Shown here: positions 1 to 6,764 of the stretch, one piece after another
Layout: each line of letters starts with the position of its first letter
How positions within the stretch are numbered: position 1 is the first letter of the stretch
Source of the DNA: Gemmatimonadota bacterium
GTDB taxonomy: Bacteria; Gemmatimonadota; Gemmatimonadetes; Gemmatimonadales; Gemmatimonadaceae
NCBI GenBank assembly: GCA_003142495.1
Contig: PLMM01000047.1
Span: 1 to 9,386 of the forward strand
Reading direction: 5' to 3'
Length of the DNA: 9,386 nt
Position numbers and translations under genes: made by a program
The notes under the pieces: model-generated
What the model saw: only the letters and a program-made list of their open reading frames with translations
The model's database searches: none
What the model was told of the DNA's origin: nothing

Positions 1-1
1 C

Positions 2-100
2 GGCGATCCCGGCGGCACCGCACCGGATCACAGCTTCACGGGCAGTGGTCGCAGCAACAGCCAGAGACGAGGGCAGATGGGAGGCCCGCCGTCGTACTAG
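2..100 (+). CDS. possible 3' end of an unidentified gene (partial)
   Basis: From base 2 the frame stays open for 32 codons to a TAG at 98-100. The predicted tail is Gly/Pro/Ser/Arg-rich and ends in PPSY. All three forward frames are open for about 100 bases here. This one was preferred because roughly three quarters of its third codon positions are G or C, more than in the other two frames, as expected for real genes in this GC-rich DNA. No domain can be recognised in so short a piece, and the call could be wrong. The AT-richer, promoter-like sequence that follows is consistent with a gene ending about here. Confidence 0.3.
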   Translation, partial: GDPGGTAPDHSFTGSGRSNSQRRGQMGGPPSY

Positions 101-114
101 AAATTAGAGCGGGT

Positions 115-150
115 TAACAATCCGTTGTCTGGCGTAACAATCTATACATT
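115..150 (+). promoter_or_regulatory. promoter-like region with direct repeat before the histidine kinase gene
   Basis: The stretch around 101-155 is clearly AT-richer than its surroundings. TAACAATC occurs twice in the same orientation, at 115-122 and 135-142, exactly 20 bases apart, about two helical turns. The second copy abuts TATACAT (143-149), which resembles a -10 element. No good -35 hexamer lies 16-18 bases upstream of it, as would suit an activated promoter in which a regulator bound at the repeats replaces the -35 contact. That reading is inference. A two-turn spaced direct repeat is typical of sites for dimeric response regulators. Confidence 0.35.
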
Positions 151-205
151 GAAATGGTCGTCCGACGGCTGCTGGCGATGATGCGATCTCCAGCCACGGT
201 GAGCC

Positions 206-2602
206 ATGATCGGGCTAGTCACACCGCCAGTCGATGAATCAGAGCGATTGGTCGCCTTGCGACGCGCCGAGCTGCTCGACACTCCGCCCGAAGAGGTATT
301 CGACCGGCTGACGCAGCTTGCTTCCGAGCTGTTGCACGTGCCCGTCGCGCTCGTGTCGCTCGTCGACGCAGACCGGGAGTTCTTCAAGAGCGCGGTCGGA
401 CTCCCCACCGAATGGAGTAATCGCCGCGAGGCGCCGCGCACGATGTCACTCGCGGAGACCGCGATGCTGGCGAAGACGCCCGTCGCGATCGAGGATGCGC
501 GCGAGCATCCACTGGTGAAAAACAATCCGATCATTCCGGAATGGGGCGTGGTCTCGTACGCCGGCGTGCCGCTGCAGACGAAGGATGGCCACGCGATAGG
601 CAGCGTCTACGTCGCGGACAGGGTGCCGCGCGCGTGGACTGAGCAGGAGCTCGCGGCGCTCACCACCATCGCCATTGCTGCGGAGACCGAGATCGCGCTG
701 CGCATTGCGCTCAAGGATGCCGAGCACGCGCGAAGCGCGATGCGCACGATGCTCCAGCAGATACCGTACGCACTCTTCACCGTGGACCGCAGCTGGCGCT
801 TCACCTTCGCCAATGACAAATCGGAAGATCTGCTGCGCTGCGATCCGAACACGATCACCGGCAACCTGATGTGGGAGACGTGTAAGCACATCGCGGGAAC
901 GGAGCTCGAGCTGCAGCTGCGGCGCGCCATGTCGTCACCGGGCGGAACGAGCTTCGCCGGCTATCTCGCATCGGCAGATGCCTGGTACGAAGGGTCCGCA
1001 GAGCCGAGCGAAGAGGGGCTGACCGTCTTCTTCAAGAACGTGTCGGCGAAGCACCGCGCCGACGATGCGCTGCTCGAGAGCGAGCGTCGCTATCGCTTCG
1101 TGTTCGAAGAGGGGCTTACGTGCAACCTCGTCACTTCACCCGAAGGGCGCCTGTTCGCCTGCAATCGCGCCTTCGTCGCGGCGTTCGGCTTCTCGACGAT
1201 GGCACAAGCGCTCACCCCGCAGGCCGATGCGCTCTGGCGCGACATCGCGCAGCGCGAAGAGATGCTGGACGTGCTGCGCAAGCACGGTCGCTTCGGACCG
1301 GTGGAGGTGCACACCAAGCGCGTGGACGGCACGCCGATCGTGATGCTGGCGACAGCGATCGCGCGCTTCGAGAAGGGCGTGCTCACCGAAGTGCACTCCT
1401 GCATGCTGGACATCACCGACCAGAAGAAGCTCGAGGCGCAGTTTCGCCAGGCACAGAAGATGGAGGCGGTAGGGCAGCTGGCGGGAGGGATGGCGCACGA
1501 CTTCAACAATCTGCTCACCGTCATCAAGGCGTATGTCCAGCTTGCGCTTGGCGAGCTCGATGAGGTGGCGCCGCTCCGCGAGGACATGAAGGTGATCGGC
1601 GACGCCGCGGATCGTGCGGCCGAGCTCACGAGGCAGCTGTTGGCATTCAGCCGGCAGCAGGTGCTCATGCCAATGCGGGTCAGTCTGCACACGATCGTCA
1701 CGGGGATCGCGCCGATGATTCGCGCGCTGCTTGGCCCCGAAGTGACGCTCATCGACGATGTGGATCGCCCAATTCCCGATATCGAGGCGGATCGGTCGCA
1801 GCTCGAGCAGGTACTCATGAATCTCGCCCTGAATGCGCGCGACGCGATGCCGAAGGGGGGAACGATCACGTTCGTGACCGGGGAAGAAGTCGTGACGCCG
1901 CTCAACGCGGACGCACACGAGGGCGCGCCGCCAGGCTCCTACGCGACGCTCGCGGTGCGCGACACGGGAACCGGCATGGCTCCGGAGACGGTCGCGCAGA
2001 TCTTCGAGCCGTTCTTCACCACGAAGGCACCCGGCAAGGGAACGGGGCTCGGCCTCTCGACCGTGTACGGCATCGTGAAGCAGTCGGGAGGGTACGTCAC
2101 AGTCACGACCGCGATTGGAGCAGGCACCACGTTCACGATCTTCCTCCCGGCGGCGCCGTCGCTCGAGGCGCCGAGCAATCGAATTTCCGGAGGCGATCGC
2201 AACGGCGTTGCTGTCACGGATGGCCGGACGGTGCTGATCGTCGACGACGATACGCCCGTGCGCCGCGCACTCACGCGATCACTATCGCGCGTCGGCTTCA
2301 CGGTACTCGAGGCCGCAGATGGTGTCACGGCGCTGGAGCTGGCAACCGCGCACGAGGCGCCGATCGATTTGCTGCTGACGAACGCCGAGATGCCGGGGTT
2401 GCCGGGCGCGAAGCTGGCGGAGGAACTGCGCGGCATTCTCCCCCAGCTCCACGTTCTGTTCATGTCCGGAGCATCGAGCGAGAATGGCCACCCGCTGCAG
2501 CCGCCCGATGGGTCGCCGCACTACCGGTTCGTGGCGACGCCCTTCACCACCGACGAGCTCACGGTCGCGGTGCGGGAAGCGCTGAGCGAATCTCCCCACT
2601 AG
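206..2602 (+). CDS. soluble hybrid histidine kinase (GAF-PAS-PAS-HisKA-HATPase-degenerate REC)
   Basis: A 798-residue sensor kinase without signal peptide or membrane segments, so cytoplasmic. Domain order: GAF about 15-165 (with the family-typical LVDADREFFKSAVGLP stretch), PAS about 182-285, a second PAS about 292-402 ending in DITD, dimerisation/phospho-acceptor domain about 411-480 with H-box MAHDFNNLLT and His431, and an ATPase domain about 525-640 with N-box Asn543, G1 box DTGTGM (Asp586), F box FEPFF (600) and G2 box GKGTGLGL (610). All catalytic residues of the kinase core are present. The C-terminal receiver, about 673-795, keeps the acidic cluster Asp680-682, but the phospho-acceptor position is Asn726 (TNAEMPG instead of the usual TDxxMPG) and the conserved Lys is Thr778 (VATPF instead of xxKPF). 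It is probably a non-phosphorylatable pseudo-receiver. The ATG at 206 was chosen because it sits just before the GAF domain. GGTGAG lies only 2 bases upstream, too close for a normal ribosome site. No cognate response regulator is in the window and the signal is unknown. Confidence 0.93.
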   Translation: MIGLVTPPVDESERLVALRRAELLDTPPEEVFDRLTQLASELLHVPVALVSLVDADREFFKSAVGLPTEWSNRREAPRTMSLAETAMLAKTPVAIEDAREHPLVKNNPIIPEWGVVSYAGVPLQTKDGHAIGSVYVADRVPRAWTEQELAALTTIAIAAETEIALRIALKDAEHARSAMRTMLQQIPYALFTVDRSWRFTFANDKSEDLLRCDPNTITGNLMWETCKHIAGTELELQLRRAMSSPGGTSFAGYLASADAWYEGSAEPSEEGLTVFFKNVSAKHRADDALLESERRYRFVFEEGLTCNLVTSPEGRLFACNRAFVAAFGFSTMAQALTPQADALWRDIAQREEMLDVLRKHGRFGPVEVHTKRVDGTPIVMLATAIARFEKGVLTEVHSCMLDITDQKKLEAQFRQAQKMEAVGQLAGGMAHDFNNLLTVIKAYVQLALGELDEVAPLREDMKVIGDAADRAAELTRQLLAFSRQQVLMPMRVSLHTIVTGIAPMIRALLGPEVTLIDDVDRPIPDIEADRSQLEQVLMNLALNARDAMPKGGTITFVTGEEVVTPLNADAHEGAPPGSYATLAVRDTGTGMAPETVAQIFEPFFTTKAPGKGTGLGLSTVYGIVKQSGGYVTVTTAIGAGTTFTIFLPAAPSLEAPSNRISGGDRNGVAVTDGRTVLIVDDDTPVRRALTRSLSRVGFTVLEAADGVTALELATAHEAPIDLLLTNAEMPGLPGAKLAEELRGILPQLHVLFMSGASSENGHPLQPPDGSPHYRFVATPFTTDELTVAVREALSESPH

Positions 2603-2613
2603 TCCCGCATTAA

Positions 2614-2636
2614 CTTTCGAGATACCCTCGAAAGGA
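2614..2636 (+). promoter_or_regulatory. hairpin masking the ribosome-binding site of the RidA-family gene
   Basis: CTTTCGAG (2614-2621) and CTCGAAAG (2627-2634) are perfect inverted copies separated by a 5-base loop, giving an 8-bp stem. The 3' arm contains most of the Shine-Dalgarno sequence AAAGGA (2631-2636), which is 7 bases from the ATG at 2644. Folding would therefore hide the ribosome site. The pairing is visible in the sequence; regulation by temperature, a protein or upstream translation is inference. No T-run follows, so it is not a terminator for the kinase gene. Confidence 0.5.
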
Positions 2637-2643
2637 TCGACGA

Positions 2644-3033
2644 ATGTCACGAGAGCTGTTCGCCACGCAAACTGAATGGGAGCCGTACGTCGGCTACTCA
2701 CGCGCCGTGCGCGTGGGCGATCACGTGTTCGTGTCGGGGACGGTGGCGACGAACGAGAATGGCGAGCTCGTGGCGCCCGGCGACCCGTACGCGCAAACGA
2801 TCCAGGTGCTCGAGAATCTGAAGCGCGCACTCGAGCGCGCCGGCTCGTCCATGGCGGACGTCGTGCGCACGCGGATGTTCGTGACGGACATCTCGCAGTG
2901 GAAGGCATACGGACGCGCCCACGGCGAATACTTCCGCGACATCCGTCCGGTGACGTCGATGATCGAGGTGAAAGGGCTGATCGATCCTTCGCTGATGATC
3001 GAGATCGAGGCCGACGCACTCATCACCACTTGA
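2644..3033 (+). CDS. RidA (YjgF/YER057c/UK114) family protein lacking the catalytic Arg
   Basis: A 129-residue protein covering the whole length of the RidA fold. Recognisable parts are VGDHVFVSGTVA (24-35), GDPYAQTIQVLENLKRAL (46-63), DVVRTRMFVTDIS (72-84) and the C-terminal IEIEADALI (119-127), with the conserved Glu120. Classical RidA enzymes hydrolyse reactive 2-aminoacrylate and related imines using an Arg equivalent to E. coli Arg105. Here that place in RPVTSMIEV is Thr104, so this member belongs to a divergent branch of the family and may not be an imine deaminase; its substrate is unknown. The start is supported by AAAGGA 7 bases upstream of the ATG. It lies 41 bases after the kinase stop and 32 bases before the next gene, so co-transcription is likely. 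Expected to be a cytoplasmic homotrimer like other family members. Confidence 0.9.
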   Translation: MSRELFATQTEWEPYVGYSRAVRVGDHVFVSGTVATNENGELVAPGDPYAQTIQVLENLKRALERAGSSMADVVRTRMFVTDISQWKAYGRAHGEYFRDIRPVTSMIEVKGLIDPSLMIEIEADALITT

Positions 3034-3065
3034 CGCAGCCACTTCCTCCCGTCATTCATCCTCCC

Positions 3066-3458
3066 GTGATCCGCACTGCCGTGTACTCCCTGCGATGTGC
3101 CCTCGTAGCGCTGCTCGCGCTCACGATCGTCTCGGCGCGGCCGGCGATGATGCTGGCGCACGCCGGTGACGGGATGCAGCATGGCTGCGGGAAGTCGATG
3201 TCATCGCACCATTCGGCGACGCCGGGATCGCACACCGATCATCACTGCTCGAGCACCGACGACGGCAACTGCTGCGACGACTGCCTCTGCGCGTGCGCGG
3301 TCGGCGCGGACATGACGCGCCCTGTCGTCGCGCTCGCGGCGACGTACACGCATCCGGTGGCTGTCGCGGCGCGCTTTTCCGAGGTCGTTCGCGAGCGCAC
3401 GCCGCTCGCGCTGCGCCTTCCACCTTCCATCGGTCCTCCGCTCCTCACTCGCAGCTGA
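3066..3458 (+). CDS. small exported Cys/His-rich protein, putative metal-binding partner of the TonB receptor
   Basis: A 130-residue protein with a proposed GTG start at 3066; the frame is open further upstream, but this start gives an N-terminus with Arg3/Arg10 and a hydrophobic core (residues 11-24) followed by small residues, a plausible signal peptide ending near residue 33. The mature part is dense in Cys and His between residues 39 and 77: HGC, HH, HTDHHC, then CCDDCLCAC, about six His and seven Cys in 39 positions. The tail RLPPSIGPP recalls short DUF2946-like exported proteins often found beside metal-related TonB receptors, but a firm family match cannot be claimed. It lies 75 bases upstream of the TonB receptor gene in the same orientation. 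A role in binding copper, zinc or a similar metal in the periplasm is inferred from composition and neighbourhood. No clear Shine-Dalgarno site is seen, and GTG at 3081 is an alternative start. Confidence 0.68.
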   Translation: MIRTAVYSLRCALVALLALTIVSARPAMMLAHAGDGMQHGCGKSMSSHHSATPGSHTDHHCSSTDDGNCCDDCLCACAVGADMTRPVVALAATYTHPVAVAARFSEVVRERTPLALRLPPSIGPPLLTRS

Positions 3459-3464
3459 CCACTG

Positions 3465-3487
3465 CGGCGTGCGCACCGCGCACGCCG
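3465..3487 (+). repeat. inverted repeat between the Cys/His-rich gene and the TonB receptor gene
   Basis: CGGCGTGCG (3465-3473) and CGCACGCCG (3479-3487) are perfect inverted copies around a 5-base loop, a 9-bp GC-rich stem starting 7 bases after the upstream stop codon. There is no T-run after it, so it is not a standard Rho-independent terminator. It could stabilise the upstream message or reduce read-through, or be a by-product of high GC content. Confidence 0.4.
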
Positions 3488-3533
3488 GCGGCCGGGATAC
3501 GCCCGCGCCGCTTTCTCGAGTGAAGCGGAGATC

Positions 3534-5609
3534 ATGTTTCGACAATTGTTCGTTTGCGCCTGCCTCGCCGCGCCCGTGTGCGTGGCGGCGCAGCAGCCGG
3601 TAACTCCGGATACCACCGTGCGCGATACCGTTGTGCGCGACACCACCGTGCGCGATACATCCACGCGCGCCGCGGACTCCGCGCGTGCGCGAGCATCCGC
3701 ACGACTCGCCGTCGTCACCATCACCGCGACAGCGGTCAAGCCCGCGGAGCCGCGGCAGGCGGTGGCGGTCAGCCCCGAAGACATCGCGCGCACGCCTGCG
3801 ACATCGCCGTGGGAGCTATTGCGACAGACTGCCGGCGTCGAGGTGCACGTGCAGGGGCAGGGCCCCGGCTTCGCCTCGGATGCATCGGTGCGCGGATTCA
3901 GCTCCGATCACTCGACGGACCTCGCGCTCTGGATCGACGGTGTGCCGATCAACGAGCCCGTGAACGGGCACGCGGAGGGGTACAACGACTGGAGCCTGAT
4001 CTTTCCGCAGGCGATCCAGGATCTCGATGTGATCAAAGGTCCGACGAGCGCCCTCTTCGGCAACTTCGCGTTCTCGGGGATCGTGAACGTGCGCACCCTC
4101 GATCATCTCGACGGCACGCGCGCCTGGATCAGTGGCGGATCCGTGGGACACATCGAGGGCACCGCGCTCTCCGGCTTCGGCAACGACACGGGCGCGACCG
4201 CGCACGGCGTCGTCGGCGCGCGGTACGTGCACGAGGGCGGATGGCGTCCGAACAGCGACTACGATCTCGGGCAGGGGCACGTGCGCCTGGTACACGATCT
4301 CACGCCGAACGCCACGATCGATGGCGGCGTCGAGCTGTATGGCTCGCGCTGGAATTCTGCCGGCTACCTCAGCGAGGATGAGTTTCACGCGCACGACTAC
4401 GACATCGTCTCCAATCCAACCGACGAAGGGCACAAGATTCACGCGCAGGAGCGCGCGAGCCTGCGCGTGCTGAGCGGCGACATGCTCTGGCGCTCGACGG
4501 TGTACGCGACGCAGGGTGACTGGCGGATCTTCCTCACGATTCCGCCGGCGGGCGGGCGCTTCGAGGGCGACGGAAGCCAAACTGAGGAAGACGACAATCG
4601 CTTCGGCTTCGGCGCGACATCCGCGCTCACGTGGCAGCTCTCGCGCGCGGAGCTCACGATCGGCGCCGAGGGGCGCTTCGATCAGTCGCACTACCAGAAC
4701 TGGTTCACCACCAATCGCTCGCGCGACTCGGCGCAGGCGCTCATTCACGCGCATCAGCTGGGCGGCGGCCTCTTTGCGCAGGCGGGAATGGATGTCACCA
4801 ACCGCTTACGCCTCGATCTCGGCGCGCGCTACGACGCCATCGACACGCACTCTGCGCCGGACGGCGAAGAGCCCGCGCAGGACTCGCACGGCATCTTCTC
4901 GCCGAAGGCCGGTGCGCTCTTCAAGATCGTCGACGCCCTCGGTGTATACGCGAACGTGTCGCGCGGCTTTCGCGCGACGGATGGCGTCATCGAAGATCCG
5001 ACGCTGCCGTTCATCACGGTGTGGGCGTACGAGAGTGGGTTGAAGCTCAATGCCGGCAACGTGAGCGCGACGGCGGCGGTGTTCAGGATGGATGTGAGCA
5101 ACGAGCAGTCGTTCAATCCGCTCACGAGTGGCTCGAGCAGCGGTGGTGCGAGCAGGCATCAGGGTGTGGAGCTTTCGCTCCGCGCGCCGATGTCGAAGTC
5201 GCTCACGCTCACCGGCGACTGGACGTTCAACGACGCGCGCTACAAGCGGCTGATCACCACGCCCGAGAACGATCCGACGAAGGTCGATACGCTCTCCGGT
5301 GAGCGCGTGTACAATACGGCCAAGTACATCGGCTCCGCTGCGCTGCAGTGGGCGCCACCGGCATCGCTCTGGTCGCTGCGCGTGAGCATGAACGCGGTAG
5401 GCCCGTACTCACCGTTCGACGAGCCGGGTGTCGTGTTGCCCGCGTACGCGCTGCTCCACGCGAGCGCGACGCGGAAGATCGGGAAGGCGGAGCTCGAGCT
5501 CGGCGTGCGGAATATTCTCAACCGCGCGTATCCCGAGCTCGTCGCCGGCGGACTCGTGGCGCCGGGCCAGCCAATAGCCGCGTTCGGGACGGTGCGCTAC
5601 GACTTCTAG
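3534..5609 (+). CDS. TonB-dependent outer-membrane receptor
   Basis: A 691-residue receptor that would import a scarce ligand across the outer membrane, powered by TonB-ExbB-ExbD. The N-terminus MFRQLFVCACLAAPVCVAA is a signal peptide with likely cleavage after residue 19. Residues 28-42 form a threefold (T/V)VRDT repeat in the exported linker. VVTITATA, near residues 61-68, resembles a TonB box. The plug spans about 75-185, with VRGFSSDHSTDLALWIDGVPINEP, the GHAEGYND segment, and DVIKGPTSALFGNFAFSGIVNV; the rest is beta-barrel, ending in VRYDF with the terminal Phe used by the BAM machinery. Length fits a compact receptor without an N-terminal signalling domain. The ligand cannot be read from the sequence; the Cys/His-rich exported neighbour suggests a metal or metal complex. 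The ATG at 3534 was chosen for the signal peptide; GGAG lies only 3 bases upstream of it. Confidence 0.93.
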   Translation: MFRQLFVCACLAAPVCVAAQQPVTPDTTVRDTVVRDTTVRDTSTRAADSARARASARLAVVTITATAVKPAEPRQAVAVSPEDIARTPATSPWELLRQTAGVEVHVQGQGPGFASDASVRGFSSDHSTDLALWIDGVPINEPVNGHAEGYNDWSLIFPQAIQDLDVIKGPTSALFGNFAFSGIVNVRTLDHLDGTRAWISGGSVGHIEGTALSGFGNDTGATAHGVVGARYVHEGGWRPNSDYDLGQGHVRLVHDLTPNATIDGGVELYGSRWNSAGYLSEDEFHAHDYDIVSNPTDEGHKIHAQERASLRVLSGDMLWRSTVYATQGDWRIFLTIPPAGGRFEGDGSQTEEDDNRFGFGATSALTWQLSRAELTIGAEGRFDQSHYQNWFTTNRSRDSAQALIHAHQLGGGLFAQAGMDVTNRLRLDLGARYDAIDTHSAPDGEEPAQDSHGIFSPKAGALFKIVDALGVYANVSRGFRATDGVIEDPTLPFITVWAYESGLKLNAGNVSATAAVFRMDVSNEQSFNPLTSGSSSGGASRHQGVELSLRAPMSKSLTLTGDWTFNDARYKRLITTPENDPTKVDTLSGERVYNTAKYIGSAALQWAPPASLWSLRVSMNAVGPYSPFDEPGVVLPAYALLHASATRKIGKAELELGVRNILNRAYPELVAGGLVAPGQPIAAFGTVRYDF
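3615..3659 (+). repeat. three in-frame 15-base repeats encoding (T/V)VRDT
   Basis: Three tandem 15-base units at 3615-3629, 3630-3644 and 3645-3659 encode TVRDT, VVRDT and TVRDT. They differ by a few substitutions, and GTG CGC GAY is common to all. They lie in the linker between the receptor's signal peptide and its TonB-box-like segment. Unit number could change by slippage without breaking the frame, altering only linker length. Confidence 0.75.
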
Positions 5610-5612
5610 CGG

Positions 5613-6446
5613 CTACATTCGATCGACGATCTTCGCCTTGATCGACTCGTACTCCGAATCCGTGATCAGCCCTCCAGCGAGCATCTCCTTCGCACGCTGG
5701 AGACGCGCGAGCGGATCGTCGCCCGCCGCGCCGCCGCTCCCGGCTCCGCTCACTGCGGGGCCGCCGCTGCCGAACTGAATACCGCCCGACTTGGCGCGGA
5801 GCTCGTCGAGGTCGCGCACGCGACGCTTCTCGCGCCACGACTGCTCCTGCGCCTGCGCGGCGCGATAGACCTGCTCCGCCTGCTCCTTGCGCAGCCCCGG
5901 AGTGCCGATCGCTCCGATCGGCTGCCCAGTCGACGCGAGATCCTGTCGTCCGCGCGACGTGATCGTGAGATCCGCGCCGAAGATGCCGACGCGCAGATTG
6001 GCGTTCTCGATGTCCTGCCAGCGCATGTCGACTGGCGAGTAGCCGCCGAAGATCCCGCGATGGATCTGGATGAGACGTCCGGTCGTCGCCGCGACGAGAA
6101 TGCGGCGGTGCAGCAGCGCGAACAACCTCCGCTGTACGGCGTACGCGACGAGCGATTCTCCGGGCACGAGCAGCGCAGTCAGGTGCTGCACGGCCTGCGC
6201 GAGCCGCGGATCCTCGTCGCCGCCGGATACCGATGCCGGCATCGCCACCGCAGCTGGCGCGGCGGGCGGCCGCGCCGCGGGTGCCGCCGAAGGGGCGCCC
6301 GGCCGCGGAGCCGTCTGACTTCGCCGCCGCAGCTCGTCGATCACCTCTTGCCACGCCGCCGGACTAAGCGACCCGTCCTTCTCGAGCGCGCGGAGCTCCG
6401 CGTCCGTCATCGAGGAATAGTTGGTCGGACCGCCCGGGGTGGTCAT
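5613..6446 (-). CDS. PH-like domain protein with C-terminal SHOCT motif
   Basis: A 277-residue protein with no signal peptide or membrane segment. In order: a short helical N-terminal part (12-44, SSMTDAELRALEKDG), a Pro/Ala-rich linker (about 46-72), a bacterial PH-like domain (about 85-198, with ALLVPGESLVAYA, RRILVAATTGRLIQIHRG, and YSPVDMRWQDIENANLRVGIFGADLTI), a charged helix, a Gly-rich linker (about 220-243) and a terminal SHOCT motif (244-275, DPLARLQRAKEMLAGGLITDSEYESIKAKIV). SHOCT motifs are short helical modules often at the ends of membrane-linked or oligomerising proteins; PH-like domains of this type bind proteins or lipids. The precise role is unknown. The open frame continues upstream, but the ATG at 6446 is chosen because GAGG (6456-6459 on this strand) lies 9 bases before it and the upstream extension has no recognisable content. 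Its stop is 3 bases from that of the convergent TonB receptor gene. Confidence 0.85.
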   Translation of the reverse strand: MTTPGGPTNYSSMTDAELRALEKDGSLSPAAWQEVIDELRRRSQTAPRPGAPSAAPAARPPAAPAAVAMPASVSGGDEDPRLAQAVQHLTALLVPGESLVAYAVQRRLFALLHRRILVAATTGRLIQIHRGIFGGYSPVDMRWQDIENANLRVGIFGADLTITSRGRQDLASTGQPIGAIGTPGLRKEQAEQVYRAAQAQEQSWREKRRVRDLDELRAKSGGIQFGSGGPAVSGAGSGGAAGDDPLARLQRAKEMLAGGLITDSEYESIKAKIVDRM

Positions 6447-6498
6447 CGTATGAAACCTCGAAAAGAAGATGGCAGATCGCGTCGATCGCGCAGCCCAT

Positions 6499-6528
6499 AC
6501 GATGGCGCACGCGACGTGGTCCTGACAA
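6499..6528 (-). promoter_or_regulatory. weak promoter candidate for the PH/SHOCT gene
   Basis: On the minus strand TTGTCA (6523-6528) matches five of six bases of a -35 element. Eighteen bases on, CATCGT (6499-6504) is a poor -10 with three matches, including the important second and last positions. The start site would lie about 45 bases before the ATG at 6446. Weak evidence; listed because some promoter must lie in this divergent gap. Confidence 0.22.
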
Positions 6529-6594
6529 GAGAGCGAGGGCAAAGTTGTGACGCGGCGGAGATTGCTCGCGTCCTTCCCCCGTGCAGCGAAGTCC

Positions 6595-6626
6595 TTGACA
6601 GCGCGCGTCGGCCTGCCGAGTATAGC
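6595..6626 (+). promoter_or_regulatory. promoter candidate for the cimA-leuC leader transcript
   Basis: TTGACA at 6595-6600 is a perfect -35 hexamer. Downstream, GAGTAT (6618-6623, 17-base spacing) or TATAGC (6621-6626, 20-base spacing) could serve as the -10; neither is perfect. Transcription would start near 6630, giving about 50 bases before the leader reading frame at 6684 and about 200 bases of leader before cimA. This places the whole attenuator-like structure inside the transcript. Confidence 0.5.
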
Positions 6627-6683
6627 AATGCGCCCGTGGTCAGCCATAGAGCAGTAACACCATAGTTCGGAGCTCTCACCGTC

Positions 6684-6764
6684 ATGACGTTCGTTCGACT
6701 CGCGCTCATTCAGCTTCCCATTATTCGACTCTCTTCGAGGGGCGGCGCGCTCGCACACGGCTGA
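6684..6764 (+). CDS. putative branched-chain amino acid leader peptide (attenuation)
   Basis: A 26-codon reading frame, ATG at 6684 to TGA at 6762-6764, encoding MTFVRLALIQLPIIRLSS then RGGALAHG. Nine of 26 residues are branched-chain (five Leu, three Ile, one Val), and eight of the thirteen residues 4-16. All three Ile codons are ATT, whereas the neighbouring genes mostly use ATC, which would suit a slow-reading sensor of charged tRNA-Ile. GGAG at 6669-6672 lies 11 bases before the ATG, an acceptable but loose ribosome site. It precedes a long hairpin and the isoleucine/leucine pathway genes cimA and leuC, the same arrangement as the leader peptides of enterobacterial ilv and leu operons. 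The peptide itself is expected to have no function; its translation would be the signal. It has no homology that can be checked here, so the call rests on composition, position and the RNA pairing described next. Confidence 0.62.
   Translation: MTFVRLALIQLPIIRLSSRGGALAHG

Noticed and set aside
154..234. 26-codon open frame (ATG at 154) overlapping the start of the histidine kinase gene, as a possible upstream regulatory peptide
   Set aside because: No ribosome-binding site, no composition signal, and its start lies very close to the -10-like box, so it may not even be transcribed in full.
3816..4754. Long open frame of 312 codons on the minus strand inside the TonB receptor gene
   Set aside because: It lies wholly opposite a clearly recognisable receptor, is Arg/Val/His-rich without any known domain, and is the usual consequence of high-GC codon use.
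6447..6758. N-terminal extension of the PH/SHOCT protein by 104 residues upstream of 6446
   Set aside because: The extension has no recognisable domain, covers the divergent promoter region and the leader reading frame on the other strand, and the internal ATG has a good GAGG site 9 bases upstream.
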